62,510 nucleotides of DNA. Source: Rhodopseudomonas sp. AAP120 (GTDB taxonomy: Bacteria; Pseudomonadota; Alphaproteobacteria; Rhizobiales; Xanthobacteraceae). The stretch lies in contig NZ_LJIC01000201.1 of assembly GCF_001295845.1 (NCBI RefSeq), positions 1 to 62,510 on the forward strand, in the 5' to 3' direction. The notes under the pieces were generated by a model, which was not told the origin of the DNA, did no database searches, and saw only the letters and a list, made by a program, of their open reading frames with translations. Shown piece after piece: positions 8,784 to 18,388 of the stretch (position 1 is the first letter of the stretch; every line of letters starts with the position of its first letter). The translations under genes and the position numbers were made by a program.

Positions 8784-9887
8784 ATGATGCTGGATAGTCA
8801 GACCTCCGACGAACTGGACACAGAGCGAAGCCGGAACCGACCGATGAAGCTGGGGAGCGACCTGTCAGGCCTGAACGCCGGTGCGAACTCCGTCGCGCTC
8901 GGGCTGTCGATCGTGGTGCCGGTGTTCAACGAAGCCGGCGGGCTGCAGGCGCTGCACGAGCGGCTGGCGGCGCTGTCCGCGACGCTGCGCAAGCGCTACG
9001 GCCTCGTCTGCGAAGTGGTCTATGTCGACGACGGCAGCGCCGACGCGACGCTGAGCATCGCCCGCAATCTTCCGGCCGACGGCATCGACGTCCAGGTGGT
9101 GTCGCTGTCGCGCAATTTCGGCAAGGAGGCGGCGCTGCTGGCCGGCCTCGACCACGCCCGCCGCGGCGCCGTGCTGTTCATGGACGGCGACGGCCAGCAT
9201 GCGCCGGAGCTCGCCGAGAAGCTGGTGTCGCACTGGGTCGACGACGGCTACGACGTCGTCTACACTGCCAAGGCGCATCGCGATAACGAGCCGCGGCTGC
9301 GCCGCGCAGCGGTGCGCAGCTTCTACGCGCTGATCAATTGGGGCGCACGGCAGCCGATTCCGGAGGACGCCGGCGACTTCCGCCTGCTGTCGCCGCGTGC
9401 GGCGGCGGCGCTGAAGCAGCTTCCCGAGCGCAACCGCTTCTTCAAGGGCCTGGCGAGCTGGATCGGCTTCCGCCAGTTCCGCGTCGACTACGAACCCGAG
9501 CCGCGCTCGCACGGCTTCAGCACCTTCAGCACCGGCCGGCTGATCGGCCTGTCGATCGAAGGCCTGACCTCGTTCTCGGTGGCGCCGCTGCGGATCGCCA
9601 GCCTGCTCGGCGCCCTGCTGGCGCTCGGCGCGTTCCTGTTCGGCTTGTCGATCCTGTGGGAGACCTGGGCCAACGGGAAATCGGTGCCGGGCTATCCGTC
9701 GCTGATGGTCGGCATGATGACGATCGGCGGCGTGCAGCTGCTGATGATCGGCATCGTCGGCGAGTATATCGGCAAGATCCTGTCCGAGTTGAAAGCACGG
9801 CCGATCTACTTCGTGGCCGAGCACAGCGTCCGGCAGTCGGGCCCGAGCGAAGGCGCCGCACATTCCGAACAATCCGCCGCCGAATGA
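8784..9887 (+). CDS. family 2 glycosyltransferase, polyprenyl-phosphate type
   Basis: A membrane glycosyltransferase of the DPM/ArnC/GtrB type, which loads a sugar from a nucleotide donor onto undecaprenyl phosphate. From the chosen start (367 residues): SIVVPVFNEAGG near the N-terminus, YVDDGS at 80-85, metal-binding DGDGQH at 134-139, and two C-terminal membrane helices near 270-291 and 305-325. The start is uncertain: ATG 8757, 8784 and 8844 are all possible, and none has a strong ribosome site. It ends in an ATGA overlap with the deacetylase gene, suggesting both act on the same lipid-linked sugar. The sugar is unknown. Confidence 0.87.
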   Translation: MMLDSQTSDELDTERSRNRPMKLGSDLSGLNAGANSVALGLSIVVPVFNEAGGLQALHERLAALSATLRKRYGLVCEVVYVDDGSADATLSIARNLPADGIDVQVVSLSRNFGKEAALLAGLDHARRGAVLFMDGDGQHAPELAEKLVSHWVDDGYDVVYTAKAHRDNEPRLRRAAVRSFYALINWGARQPIPEDAGDFRLLSPRAAAALKQLPERNRFFKGLASWIGFRQFRVDYEPEPRSHGFSTFSTGRLIGLSIEGLTSFSVAPLRIASLLGALLALGAFLFGLSILWETWANGKSVPGYPSLMVGMMTIGGVQLLMIGIVGEYIGKILSELKARPIYFVAEHSVRQSGPSEGAAHSEQSAAE

Positions 9888-10765
9888 GCGAGGCTGCGCC
9901 GCGGCGGATCTGGCTGTGCGCCGACGACTACGGCATCAGCCCCGGCGTCAATCGCGCGATCCGCGAACTCATCGCTGAGCGCCGACTCAACGCCACCTCA
10001 GTGATGATGGTGGGGCCGGCAATCGATCGCGAAGAGGTTCAGGCTCTGCAGGCAGTGGCAGAAGCGGCCGATTGCGCGATCGGGCTGCATGCGACGCTGA
10101 CGGCGCCGTTCTCGCCGCTGACCATGCACTATCACCCGCTGCACGGCGGCATCTTCCTGCCGCTCGGCCGCAAGCTGCGCGGCAGCCTGCTGCGCCGGCA
10201 CGACCGCGCTATCATCGCCACCGAACTCACCGCACAGCTCGAAGCCTTTGCCGATCGGTTCGGCCGGATGCCGGACTACGTGGACGGCCATCAGCACGTC
10301 CAGCTGTTTCCGCAGGTGCGTGACGCCTTCGTCGGCGTGGTCAAGGCGCTGGCGCCGCACGCCTGGGTCCGGCAATGCGGCCGAGTGCAGCCGCTGGCGC
10401 AGCGGCTCGGCGCACCGAAGGCACTGCTGCTGGATACGCTGAGCGGGCCGTTCCGCAAGCGTGCGGCACATGCCGGCCTCACCACCAATCCGGGGTTTGC
10501 GGGCGCCTATGATTTTTCCCGCGAGACCGACTTCGCGGCGCTGATGGCGTCGTTTTTCGACGGGCTGCCGGACGGCGGCCTGCTGATGTGCCATCCCGGT
10601 TTCGTCGACGATCTGCTGATCAGCCTCGATCCGTTCACCGATCAGCGCGAGCGCGAACATGAGTTTCTTGCCAGCGATCGCTTTCCCGCCCTGCTCGCGG
10701 CGCACAATGTGACGCTGCTGCGACGTTCCGACGCCGCCGCGGCACCGTCTCCTACCGAAAATTAA
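9884..10765 (+). CDS. ChbG/HpnK (YdjC) family carbohydrate deacetylase
   Basis: A 293-residue metal-dependent deacetylase-fold protein. Likely metal and catalytic residues are visible in CADDYG (12-17), GLHATL (67-72), DGHQHVQLFP (134-143, His136 and His138) and CHPG (236-239). The frame extends further 5', but the start is fixed by the ATGA overlap with the glycosyltransferase. YdjC proteins beside polyprenyl-phosphate glycosyltransferases are thought to deacetylate a glycan or glycolipid intermediate. The substrate cannot be told from sequence, and no hopanoid genes are nearby to support an HpnK role. Confidence 0.85.
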   Translation: MSEAAPRRIWLCADDYGISPGVNRAIRELIAERRLNATSVMMVGPAIDREEVQALQAVAEAADCAIGLHATLTAPFSPLTMHYHPLHGGIFLPLGRKLRGSLLRRHDRAIIATELTAQLEAFADRFGRMPDYVDGHQHVQLFPQVRDAFVGVVKALAPHAWVRQCGRVQPLAQRLGAPKALLLDTLSGPFRKRAAHAGLTTNPGFAGAYDFSRETDFAALMASFFDGLPDGGLLMCHPGFVDDLLISLDPFTDQREREHEFLASDRFPALLAAHNVTLLRRSDAAAAPSPTEN

Positions 10766-10882
10766 TCCGGCCCAGGGCTTATTGCTGCCCAGCCACCTCC
10801 CTACATTTTTCAGCACTCATGCCTGCTGCGCCGCATCGTGCGGATCGCGCCGCTTGAGCAACGGATCCTGAGGGAGACCATC

Positions 10883-11755
10883 ATGACACCGCAAGAACGT
10901 CAGCTTGTGGACGATCTGTTCGAACGGCTGGCCCGCCTCGAATCCGCGCCGCGCGATCCGGATGCGGCGGCTGCGATCTCGCAGGGGCTGCGGCTTGCGC
11001 CCAATGCGGTCTATGGCCTGGTGCAGACGGTGCTGGTGCAGGACGAAGCGCTGAAGCGCGCGCACGAGCGTATCCAGGAGCTGGAAGCCGGCGACCGCCA
11101 GCCGGACGGCAACCACGGCGGCGGCTTCCTCGACACCATGCGCGATGCGATCTTCGGCCAGAACCCCGGCCAGCCGCAGCAGCGCGGCTCGGTGCCGAAC
11201 GTGCCCCCGCCGGGGGCCGGCGCTCGCCCGGCCTGGAATACCGGGCAGGTGCTCGGCCAGCAGCAGATGGGCCAGCCGGCACCCGGACAATACGCGCCGG
11301 GCCAGTATGCACCTCAGCAAGGCGGCTACGGCGGACCGTTCGGCGGCGGTGCCCCCTCGCCGGTTGGCGGCGGTGGCGGCTCGTTCCTCGGCACGGCGGC
11401 GGCGGCGGCAGCGGGCGTGGTCGGCGGTTCACTGCTGCTCTCCAGCATCCGCGGCATGATGGGCGGCGGCGGTCATCAGAGCATGGCCGATCAGTCCGGC
11501 CTCGGCGGCCTCAATCCGTGGGGCGGCAGCGGCGATCAGTCCGGCGGCAACCTGGCTCAGCAGGCCGGTCTCGGTGACATCGGCTCGCAGCGCGGCGGCG
11601 TCGATGACGGCTCGCGCTACGGCGCGATGGACCCTGCACAGAACGACGATTCCGATCGCGGCGGCGACTACGACCGCATGGCCGATGCCGGCTACGATCA
11701 AGACGACATGGACGACGGCTTCGACGATGGCGGCGGCGACAGCGACTTCGCCTGA
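10883..11755 (+). CDS. DUF2076 family protein
   Basis: A 290-residue protein. It opens with the DUF2076 signature (MTPQERQLVDDLFERLARLE), followed by a helical region (LVQTVLVQDEALKRAHERIQ). A long Gly/Gln/Pro-rich stretch follows, then an Ala-Gly hydrophobic segment (GTAAAAAAGVVGGSLLLSS), and an Asp-rich tail. ATG 10883 has GAGGGAGA a few bases upstream. The family is widespread in proteobacteria; a periplasmic ligand-binding role has been suggested, but no classical signal peptide is visible here. It appears monocistronic. Confidence 0.85.
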   Translation: MTPQERQLVDDLFERLARLESAPRDPDAAAAISQGLRLAPNAVYGLVQTVLVQDEALKRAHERIQELEAGDRQPDGNHGGGFLDTMRDAIFGQNPGQPQQRGSVPNVPPPGAGARPAWNTGQVLGQQQMGQPAPGQYAPGQYAPQQGGYGGPFGGGAPSPVGGGGGSFLGTAAAAAAGVVGGSLLLSSIRGMMGGGGHQSMADQSGLGGLNPWGGSGDQSGGNLAQQAGLGDIGSQRGGVDDGSRYGAMDPAQNDDSDRGGDYDRMADAGYDQDDMDDGFDDGGGDSDFA

Positions 11756-11778
11756 GCCTCAATAACGACTACTTGACG

Positions 11779-11805
11779 CAACGGCCGCCCATCGGGCGGC
11801 CGTTG
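11779..11805. terminator. bidirectional hairpin between convergent genes
   Basis: CAACGGCCGCCC (11779-11790) pairs with GGGCGGCCGTTG (11794-11805) across a 3-nt loop. It sits between the stops of the DUF2076 gene and the convergent L,D-transpeptidase gene. There is no clean T-run on either side, so its strength is uncertain. Confidence 0.55.
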
Positions 11806-11832
11806 TCGTATCAGCGACAGATGAGCGGGCGC

Positions 11833-12624
11833 TCAGATCACTACGACGCGTGCGCCGACATTGACGCGGCCGTAGAGGTCGATGACGTCCTCGTTGCGCA
11901 TCCGGATGCAGCCGGACGAGACGTTGGTGCCGATGGTCCACGGTTCGTTGGAGCCGTGGATGCGATACAGCGACGAGCCGAGATACATCGCGCGGGCGCC
12001 GAGCGGATTCTCCGGGCCGCCTTCCATGAAGCGCGGCAGATCGGGACGGCGCGCCAGCATTTCCTTCGGCGGCGTCCAGGACGGCCATTCGCGCTTGGCC
12101 GAGATGGTCTTGACGCCCGACCAGGTGAAGCCCGGCCGGCCGACGCCGATGCCGTAGCGCAGCGCCCGGCCGTCGCCCTGCACCAGGTACAAGAACTTGT
12201 TGGGCGTATCGACCACGATCGTGCCCGGCTTCTCCGCGCCGTGATACTCGACCACCTGCTTCTCGTATTTCGGATCCATCGCCGGCCGCGCCGGGTCGAT
12301 CTCCTCGGGTTGCCGCGCCCCCTGCATCTGCGGGTCCATCGGCGGCAGGCCCTGGCGACGCTGTTGATAGTAGGACGGCTCCGGCTCGTAGTATTGCGGC
12401 CGCGATGGCTGATCGCCGTCGCTGAACAGAAACTCGATGAAGCCGCCGCCCATGTTGCCGCGCTGGGCGGACGCGGTCCGCACCGGCACCGGCTGCGGCG
12501 CCTGCGGCGCGCCGTAGATCACGGTCGGGGCGGAGGATTGCATCTCGTAGGCCGAGGCGATCGGCAGCCCGGCGGCGAGGCACGACACACTGGTCAGCAA
12601 GGTAAGCGTGGTTTTCCTGAACAT
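11833..12624 (-). CDS. L,D-transpeptidase (ErfK/YbiS/YcfS/YnhG family)
   Basis: A 263-residue periplasmic enzyme that forms 3-3 peptidoglycan cross-links or anchors proteins to peptidoglycan. It has a signal peptide (MFRKTTLTLLTSVSCLAAGL, cleavage near ASA-Y) and a Pro/Gln-rich linker to about residue 125. The YkuD catalytic domain follows, with HGSN at 223-226 and the nucleophile Cys239 in SSGCIRM. All catalytic residues are present. It is divergent from cheZ, with about 290 nt of shared upstream DNA. Confidence 0.92.
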   Translation of the reverse strand: MFRKTTLTLLTSVSCLAAGLPIASAYEMQSSAPTVIYGAPQAPQPVPVRTASAQRGNMGGGFIEFLFSDGDQPSRPQYYEPEPSYYQQRRQGLPPMDPQMQGARQPEEIDPARPAMDPKYEKQVVEYHGAEKPGTIVVDTPNKFLYLVQGDGRALRYGIGVGRPGFTWSGVKTISAKREWPSWTPPKEMLARRPDLPRFMEGGPENPLGARAMYLGSSLYRIHGSNEPWTIGTNVSSGCIRMRNEDVIDLYGRVNVGARVVVI

Positions 12625-12915
12625 CGACGTACTCTGAACTGTTTCGTCGGAATGCGCCCAAAGGCGCCGGTGAACGCAACGGATCAGAAACCAAAACCGG
12701 ATCGGTTTGGTAAACGAAACCGCCTCGAGGATTCACCACGACGCGAAACAGCCGCAAAGCTGCGCTTAACGTTTATTTTCGGTGAAGGCCGAAGCACGAT
12801 GGTTAACGTCGAGTATTTGCGCTTGCGATCTCAACCAACTGTTAGTTCCAACCGGCAACGCACCGTTAAAGAGATGGCACTACAAAGAAGTATTGCCTGA
12901 AAACGGGATGAGCCG

Positions 12916-13701
12916 ATGTCAATCCAACGCAAGCGCTTCCGGATCGAAGAACTCACGCTCGGTAGCGCTCCGCCGCTTGCACCGATCGACTGTGACTCCG
13001 GTCCGACTCACCACGATATCATGTCGGAACTCCGCGCGATCCGCGCCCAGATCGTCGGCGGCGGCCAACCGATCGTCGCCAGCGGCATCGGCACCCAGGA
13101 GATCGAAGCGTCCACGGCGGACGAGGTCGCCGAGGCCCGCGCGCTGCTGGCGCAGTATCGCGCCCAGATTGAACAGTGCGAGAAGCTCAAGGTCGAACTC
13201 GACCTGATCCACAACGCGATCGACCAGACCAAGCGCGAGATCGCGGTGCTGCACACCAAGAGCTTCAGCGGCGAGGAGATGGCCAGGGTCAACGGCGAAC
13301 TCGGCGCCGTGGTCGGCGGCACCGAAGAGGCGACGCAGCAGATCCTCGAAGCCGCGGAGGCGATCGACCAGGCCGCCACCGCACTCGGCAAGGTCACCTC
13401 GGCCGATCAGCAGAAGGCGCTCAGCGAAGAAATCCAGGAGCGGGTGATCTCGATCTTCGAAGCCTGCAACTTCCAGGATCTCACCGGCCAGCGCATCAGC
13501 AAGGTGATGCAGACCATGAAGTTCATCGAGCACCACATCGTGGTGATGATGGACATCTGGGGCGGCGTCGATGCCATCAAGGCCCACGTGCCGCCGGTGG
13601 TCGACAATCGCGAAGGCGACGCCAAGCTGCTGAATGGTCCGCGCGCGCTCGGCGACGAAGGCCACGCCTCGCAGGACGACATCGACGCGATGTTCAACTG
13701 A
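12916..13701 (+). CDS. cheZ: CheZ-type protein phosphatase
   Basis: A 261-residue helical protein that should dephosphorylate CheY-P. The catalytic helix reads EACNFQDLTGQRISKVM, with Asp188 and Gln192 aligning with the acid and Gln essential in E. coli CheZ. A flexible linker leads to the C-terminal ASQDDIDAMFN, which matches the form of the CheY-binding C-terminal peptide of E. coli CheZ (ASQDQVDDLL). Long helices between about 60 and 215 fit the CheZ hairpin dimer. No che, mcp or flagellar gene is next to it, so its CheY partner is elsewhere. Confidence 0.87.
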   Translation: MSIQRKRFRIEELTLGSAPPLAPIDCDSGPTHHDIMSELRAIRAQIVGGGQPIVASGIGTQEIEASTADEVAEARALLAQYRAQIEQCEKLKVELDLIHNAIDQTKREIAVLHTKSFSGEEMARVNGELGAVVGGTEEATQQILEAAEAIDQAATALGKVTSADQQKALSEEIQERVISIFEACNFQDLTGQRISKVMQTMKFIEHHIVVMMDIWGGVDAIKAHVPPVVDNREGDAKLLNGPRALGDEGHASQDDIDAMFN

Positions 13702-13727
13702 TCGGTCGCGATCGATCTCGCAGGTTC

Positions 13728-13772
13728 AAGAGCCCCGACTTCGCCGAGCGGAGTCGGGGCTCTTCTGTTTTT
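13728..13772 (+). terminator. Rho-independent terminator after cheZ
   Basis: AAGAGCCCCGACT (13728-13740) pairs perfectly with AGTCGGGGCTCTT (13752-13764) and is followed by CTGTTTTT. It is among the best terminators in the window. Confidence 0.9.
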
Positions 13773-13791
13773 CAGGGACTGTCGAGAGCCG

Positions 13792-14997
13792 CTATCGATC
13801 CGCCGTCCGCGGCGCGCGGATCAGCATGAAGCAGCCAACGCCGATCAGCGCCGCCACCATGCCGAACTCGATCACCGCCGCGTCCGAGAACCGCTCCACC
13901 GCCGCGGCGACGACGAAAGGCGCGGAGGCCTGCACGAACAGCGCCGGCCGCGCGATCCGCCCGATCACCCGGCCGTAGCCCTGGGGCCCGAACATCAGCA
14001 GCGGCAGGCTGCCGCGTGCGATGGTCATCACCCCGTTGGCGGCGCCGAACGCGATGCAGAACAGGCCGGCGACGCCGACCGACACGCCGACGAAGGCCAG
14101 CGTCGCGAACGCCGCGCCCATCAGGGCGAGAGCGCCCCGCGCGATCCACAGCGGATGGGTACGGCCCGCCAGCAGGAAATCGATCAGCCGCGCGGCGACC
14201 TGCGCCGGCCCGAACAGCGCACCCAGCGTGACCGCCGTGGCGCCGCTGAGCCCGCCGCGCTCCAGCATCGCCAGCAGATTCGAGGTGACGCCGGACAGGA
14301 TTAGCGCGTGCAGCGCGAAGCCCATCGCCAGCAGCAGAAACGGGCGCCCCTCCGGCCGCAGCGGCTGCTGCGGCACCAGATGCGGCCCGGGCGGCACCGC
14401 TCCCTCCGCCCGTGCCGCTGCGCGCGGCAGGGCGAAGCCGTGCAGCGGCGCGACCACAAAGGCCATGACGGCCGCGAACACCAGATAGGTCCCGCGCCAG
14501 CCGAAATGCTCCAGCAGCAGATGCGTCGCCGGCCAGCCGATGGTCGAGGCGAAGCCTCCCGCGAAGGTCACGAAGATGATCTGCCGCCGCGCCGAACTGC
14601 CGAACAGCCGGGCGAGCGTCGCGAAGGCCGGATCGTACAGGCTCGACGCCATGGCGGCGCCGAGCAGCACCCAGCCGGCGAAATACAGCGGCCACGCATC
14701 GGTGACGGCCAGCAGCAACAGACCGAGCGCGCCGATCAGCGCCCCGGGCGCCATCACCACATGGCCGCCGTGGCGATCGATCAGACCGCCGACGATCGGC
14801 GACACGATCCCGGAAATCACCAGCGCGAGCGAGAAGCCGGCCATGCCGAACGCCAGCGACCAGCCGCGGTCGGCGACGAGGTGCGGCATGGTCAGAACCG
14901 GCGGGTAGATCAGAATGCCCCAGCCGAGGATCTGGGTCACCGCCAAGACCACGACCGCGCGTCCGGGGCCGGCCAACAGGCCGCGCAGGGCGATCAT
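13792..14997 (-). CDS. major facilitator superfamily transporter
   Basis: A 401-residue membrane protein with about 12 hydrophobic segments. The first cytoplasmic loop, GGLIDRHGGHVVM, follows the MFS loop 2-3 pattern (G-x-x-x-D-R-x-G). A central hydrophilic linker (ALPRAAARAEG onward) divides two halves. The substrate cannot be inferred; the overall style resembles monocarboxylate/OFA-type exporters. It converges on cheZ and lies downstream of the lipoprotein gene's start region without obvious operon partners. Confidence 0.85.
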   Translation of the reverse strand: MIALRGLLAGPGRAVVVLAVTQILGWGILIYPPVLTMPHLVADRGWSLAFGMAGFSLALVISGIVSPIVGGLIDRHGGHVVMAPGALIGALGLLLLAVTDAWPLYFAGWVLLGAAMASSLYDPAFATLARLFGSSARRQIIFVTFAGGFASTIGWPATHLLLEHFGWRGTYLVFAAVMAFVVAPLHGFALPRAAARAEGAVPPGPHLVPQQPLRPEGRPFLLLAMGFALHALILSGVTSNLLAMLERGGLSGATAVTLGALFGPAQVAARLIDFLLAGRTHPLWIARGALALMGAAFATLAFVGVSVGVAGLFCIAFGAANGVMTIARGSLPLLMFGPQGYGRVIGRIARPALFVQASAPFVVAAAVERFSDAAVIEFGMVAALIGVGCFMLIRAPRTADR

Positions 14998-15052
14998 GAC
15001 GTCATGGCGTCAGCCAGTCTCCGGGGCCGCTTCGGCCCTCTTTATTCGGCGA

Positions 15053-15574
15053 TCAGGCGCGCGGGGAGCAGCGCACATACACCATGTTGCCGTAGCGGGT
15101 GGCGGCGTCCTTGTCGAGGAACCGCGTCACCAGAACCCGGCCGTCAAACGAGACGATCTCGCGGTCCTGCTCGCCGATCGGCCCGGCCGGACCGATATAG
15201 TTCTTGCCGCCCGGCGAACCCTTGAGGCGCAATTCCTGCGGCGTCGCCTGGTCGGCCAGATGCATGATCACGCCGCCGGTGGCGCCGGCGCCGATCACAT
15301 AGGGATTCTTGCACTGCGACAGCGCCGCCTTTTCGGTGCGGGCGCGGTCGGCCGGGTTCTGGTACGATGCCAGCCCCCAGCGCCCGACGATCTCTTCGGA
15401 ACGAATGGTCGCCGGAACTTCCGGCGGCGGCGCCGGCTCCGCGATCTCGGCCGGCTGCGAGCCGCCCCCGAATCCGCCGAACCCACCGAAGCTGCCGCAC
15501 GCGCCCAGGCCGAGAGCCATCAGGGACGCCATCGCCAGATTGAAAGGCGCGCGTGCGTTGCTTGAATTGATCAT
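15053..15574 (-). CDS. small lipoprotein of unknown function
   Basis: About 173 residues from ATG 15574, which has GGGGAGAA just upstream. A short signal sequence ends in the lipobox LGAC with Cys26, so the mature protein should be lipid-anchored. A Gly/Phe repeat (GSFGGFGGFGGGS) and a Pro-rich linker precede a folded domain (EEIVGRWGLASYQNPADRAR, then KNPYVIG, and VTRFLDKDAATRYGNMVYVRC). No family is recognised. It is divergent from groES. Confidence 0.75.
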   Translation of the reverse strand: MINSSNARAPFNLAMASLMALGLGACGSFGGFGGFGGGSQPAEIAEPAPPPEVPATIRSEEIVGRWGLASYQNPADRARTEKAALSQCKNPYVIGAGATGGVIMHLADQATPQELRLKGSPGGKNYIGPAGPIGEQDREIVSFDGRVLVTRFLDKDAATRYGNMVYVRCSPRA

Positions 15575-15736
15575 AACTTCTCCCCGAGACAACATCCCCA
15601 TGCGCCCCTTCGCCACACAACCGCAAAATGCCGCTTCAGGCAATGCGTTCGAAAAAGATCCCGCGCATCGATTCAGGCGCGAGAATCCATCATTCGCCTC
15701 ACCAAGCTCTTAAGCTTTGAAGGCGGCGCCCTCAGC

Positions 15737-15765
15737 TTGACAGGAACTGCATCAAGCCATATTCG
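15737..15765 (+). promoter_or_regulatory. promoter of groESL
   Basis: TTGACA (15737-15742), a 17-nt spacer and TATTCG (15760-15765) make a plausible vegetative promoter. The overlapping CTTGAC and CCATATTC also fit the looser alphaproteobacterial heat-shock sigma pattern. Transcription would start near 15772, just before the CIRCE-like element. Confidence 0.6.
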
Positions 15766-15775
15766 GGACGCACAA

Positions 15776-15802
15776 TTAGCACTCTCGCAGCACGATTGCC
15801 AA
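15776..15802 (+). promoter_or_regulatory. CIRCE-like operator (HrcA site) of groESL
   Basis: TTAGCACTC (15776-15784), a 9-nt spacer and GATTGCCAA (15794-15802). The left half is a perfect CIRCE half-site, and the right half matches GAGTGCTAA at 7 of 9 positions. The position, right after the expected transcription start and about 80 nt before groES, is where HrcA represses groESL in other bacteria. hrcA itself is not in the window. Confidence 0.7.
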
Positions 15803-15882
15803 CACGCGGACTACTCTTGAACCGCGCACCGACTCGGCACGGCAAGCCGAGCACCTCCAGCACACAGCACAGGATCTCTTCC

Positions 15883-16179
15883 ATGGCTAAGCTCAATTTT
15901 CGTCCACTCCATGACCGTGTCGTGGTGAAGCGCATCGACGCCGAGACCAAGACCAAGGGCGGCATCATCATCCCGGACTCCGCCAAGGAGAAGCCGCAGG
16001 AAGGCGAAGTGGTCGCCGTCGGCCCGGGCGGCCGCGACGAAACCGGCAAGCTGACGCCGATCGACGTCAAGGCGGGCGACCGCGTGCTGTTCGGCAAGTG
16101 GTCGGGCACCGAGATCAAGCTCGACGGTCAGGAACTCCTGATCATGAAGGAGTCGGACATCATGGGCGTGGTCGGCTGA
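15883..16179 (+). CDS. groES: co-chaperonin GroES
   Basis: A 98-residue subunit of the heptameric lid that caps GroEL during ATP-driven folding. It shows [12 protein letters not shown] at the start, the mobile-loop region [18 protein letters not shown], and the conserved end [17 protein letters not shown] 15883 is chosen because [12 protein letters not shown] is the family start. It lies 30 nt before groEL in one operon controlled by the upstream CIRCE-like element. Confidence 0.97.
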   Translation: MAKLNFRPLHDRVVVKRIDAETKTKGGIIIPDSAKEKPQEGEVVAVGPGGRDETGKLTPIDVKAGDRVLFGKWSGTEIKLDGQELLIMKESDIMGVVG

Positions 16180-16209
16180 TCCGCCTCTATCAGACATCAG
16201 GAGAGTTGA

Positions 16210-17856
<1,647 letters not shown>

Positions 17857-17885
17857 GCCCCCGCCTCGTCCCCCAACGACTGACG

Positions 17886-17909
17886 CAAGGCCGCCTCCGG
17901 GCGGCCTTG
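17886..17909 (+). terminator. hairpin terminator after groEL
   Basis: CAAGGCCGCC (17886-17895) pairs with GGCGGCCTTG, ending at 17909, and is followed by TTGCGTTG. It is 30 nt after the groEL stop. Confidence 0.65.
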
Positions 17910-17957
17910 TTGCGTTGGGGGAGAGAATTGTCGTCGAGGCGTCCGCCCCACCCTCTC

Positions 17958-18059
17958 CCGTCATCGCCCGCAAAAGCGGGCGACCCAGTATTCAAGGGCG
18001 CCTGCGATGACCAACGAGCTCTCTGCGATACTGGATCCCCGCATGCGCGGGGATGACGG
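17958..18059. repeat. palindromic intergenic repeat, CCGTCATC-CCCGC type
   Basis: The ends are inverted: CCGTCATCGCCCGC at the left and GCGGGGATGACGG at the right, with nested hairpins (CCCGCAAAAGCGGGCG; CCCCGCATGCGCGGGG). It contains CCAGTATTC and, inverted, GATACTGG. A relative lies at 25867-25982. It encodes nothing. With the next repeat it fills most of the 530-nt gap after groEL. Confidence 0.8.
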
Positions 18060-18128
18060 CTGAGATTGGGGCGACCGCTTCGGACAACCGGATCCCCGAG
18101 GCCCATGAATTTTCTCCACGACCTCACC

Positions 18129-18210
18129 CCGTCATTGCGAGCGAAGCGAAGCAATCCATCTCAGTGCAGCGGGCTGGATTGCTTCGTCGCTGCGCTCCTC
18201 GCAATGACGG
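18129..18210. repeat. palindromic intergenic repeat, CCGTCATTGCGAG type
   Basis: Starts CCGTCATTGCGAGCGAAGCG and ends CTCGCAATGACGG, with GAAGCAATCCA and its inverse TGGATTGCTTC inside, so the whole element can fold into one long hairpin. Close copies lie at 21405-21522 and 31332-31415. Confidence 0.85.
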
Positions 18211-18388
18211 ATAGATCGCCTGCGCGGGGATGACGGCTGTGTGGAGGCACCGCAGCGGATTGCCGCCCTCCGCCCCCTCCCGCCATGTTTTTTGGCGAAG
18301 CGGCGGCGATTTGCTACTCAGGCCTTGGTTCGGTCCAACTCGAATCAAACAAGGTCTCGAACCTGCGAATCCTGCGAGGAATCACCCG

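Noticed and set aside
9338-9883. 5' extension of the deacetylase frame into the glycosyltransferase
   Set aside because: The extension is another frame of the glycosyltransferase; the ATGA overlap and family length fix the start at 9884.
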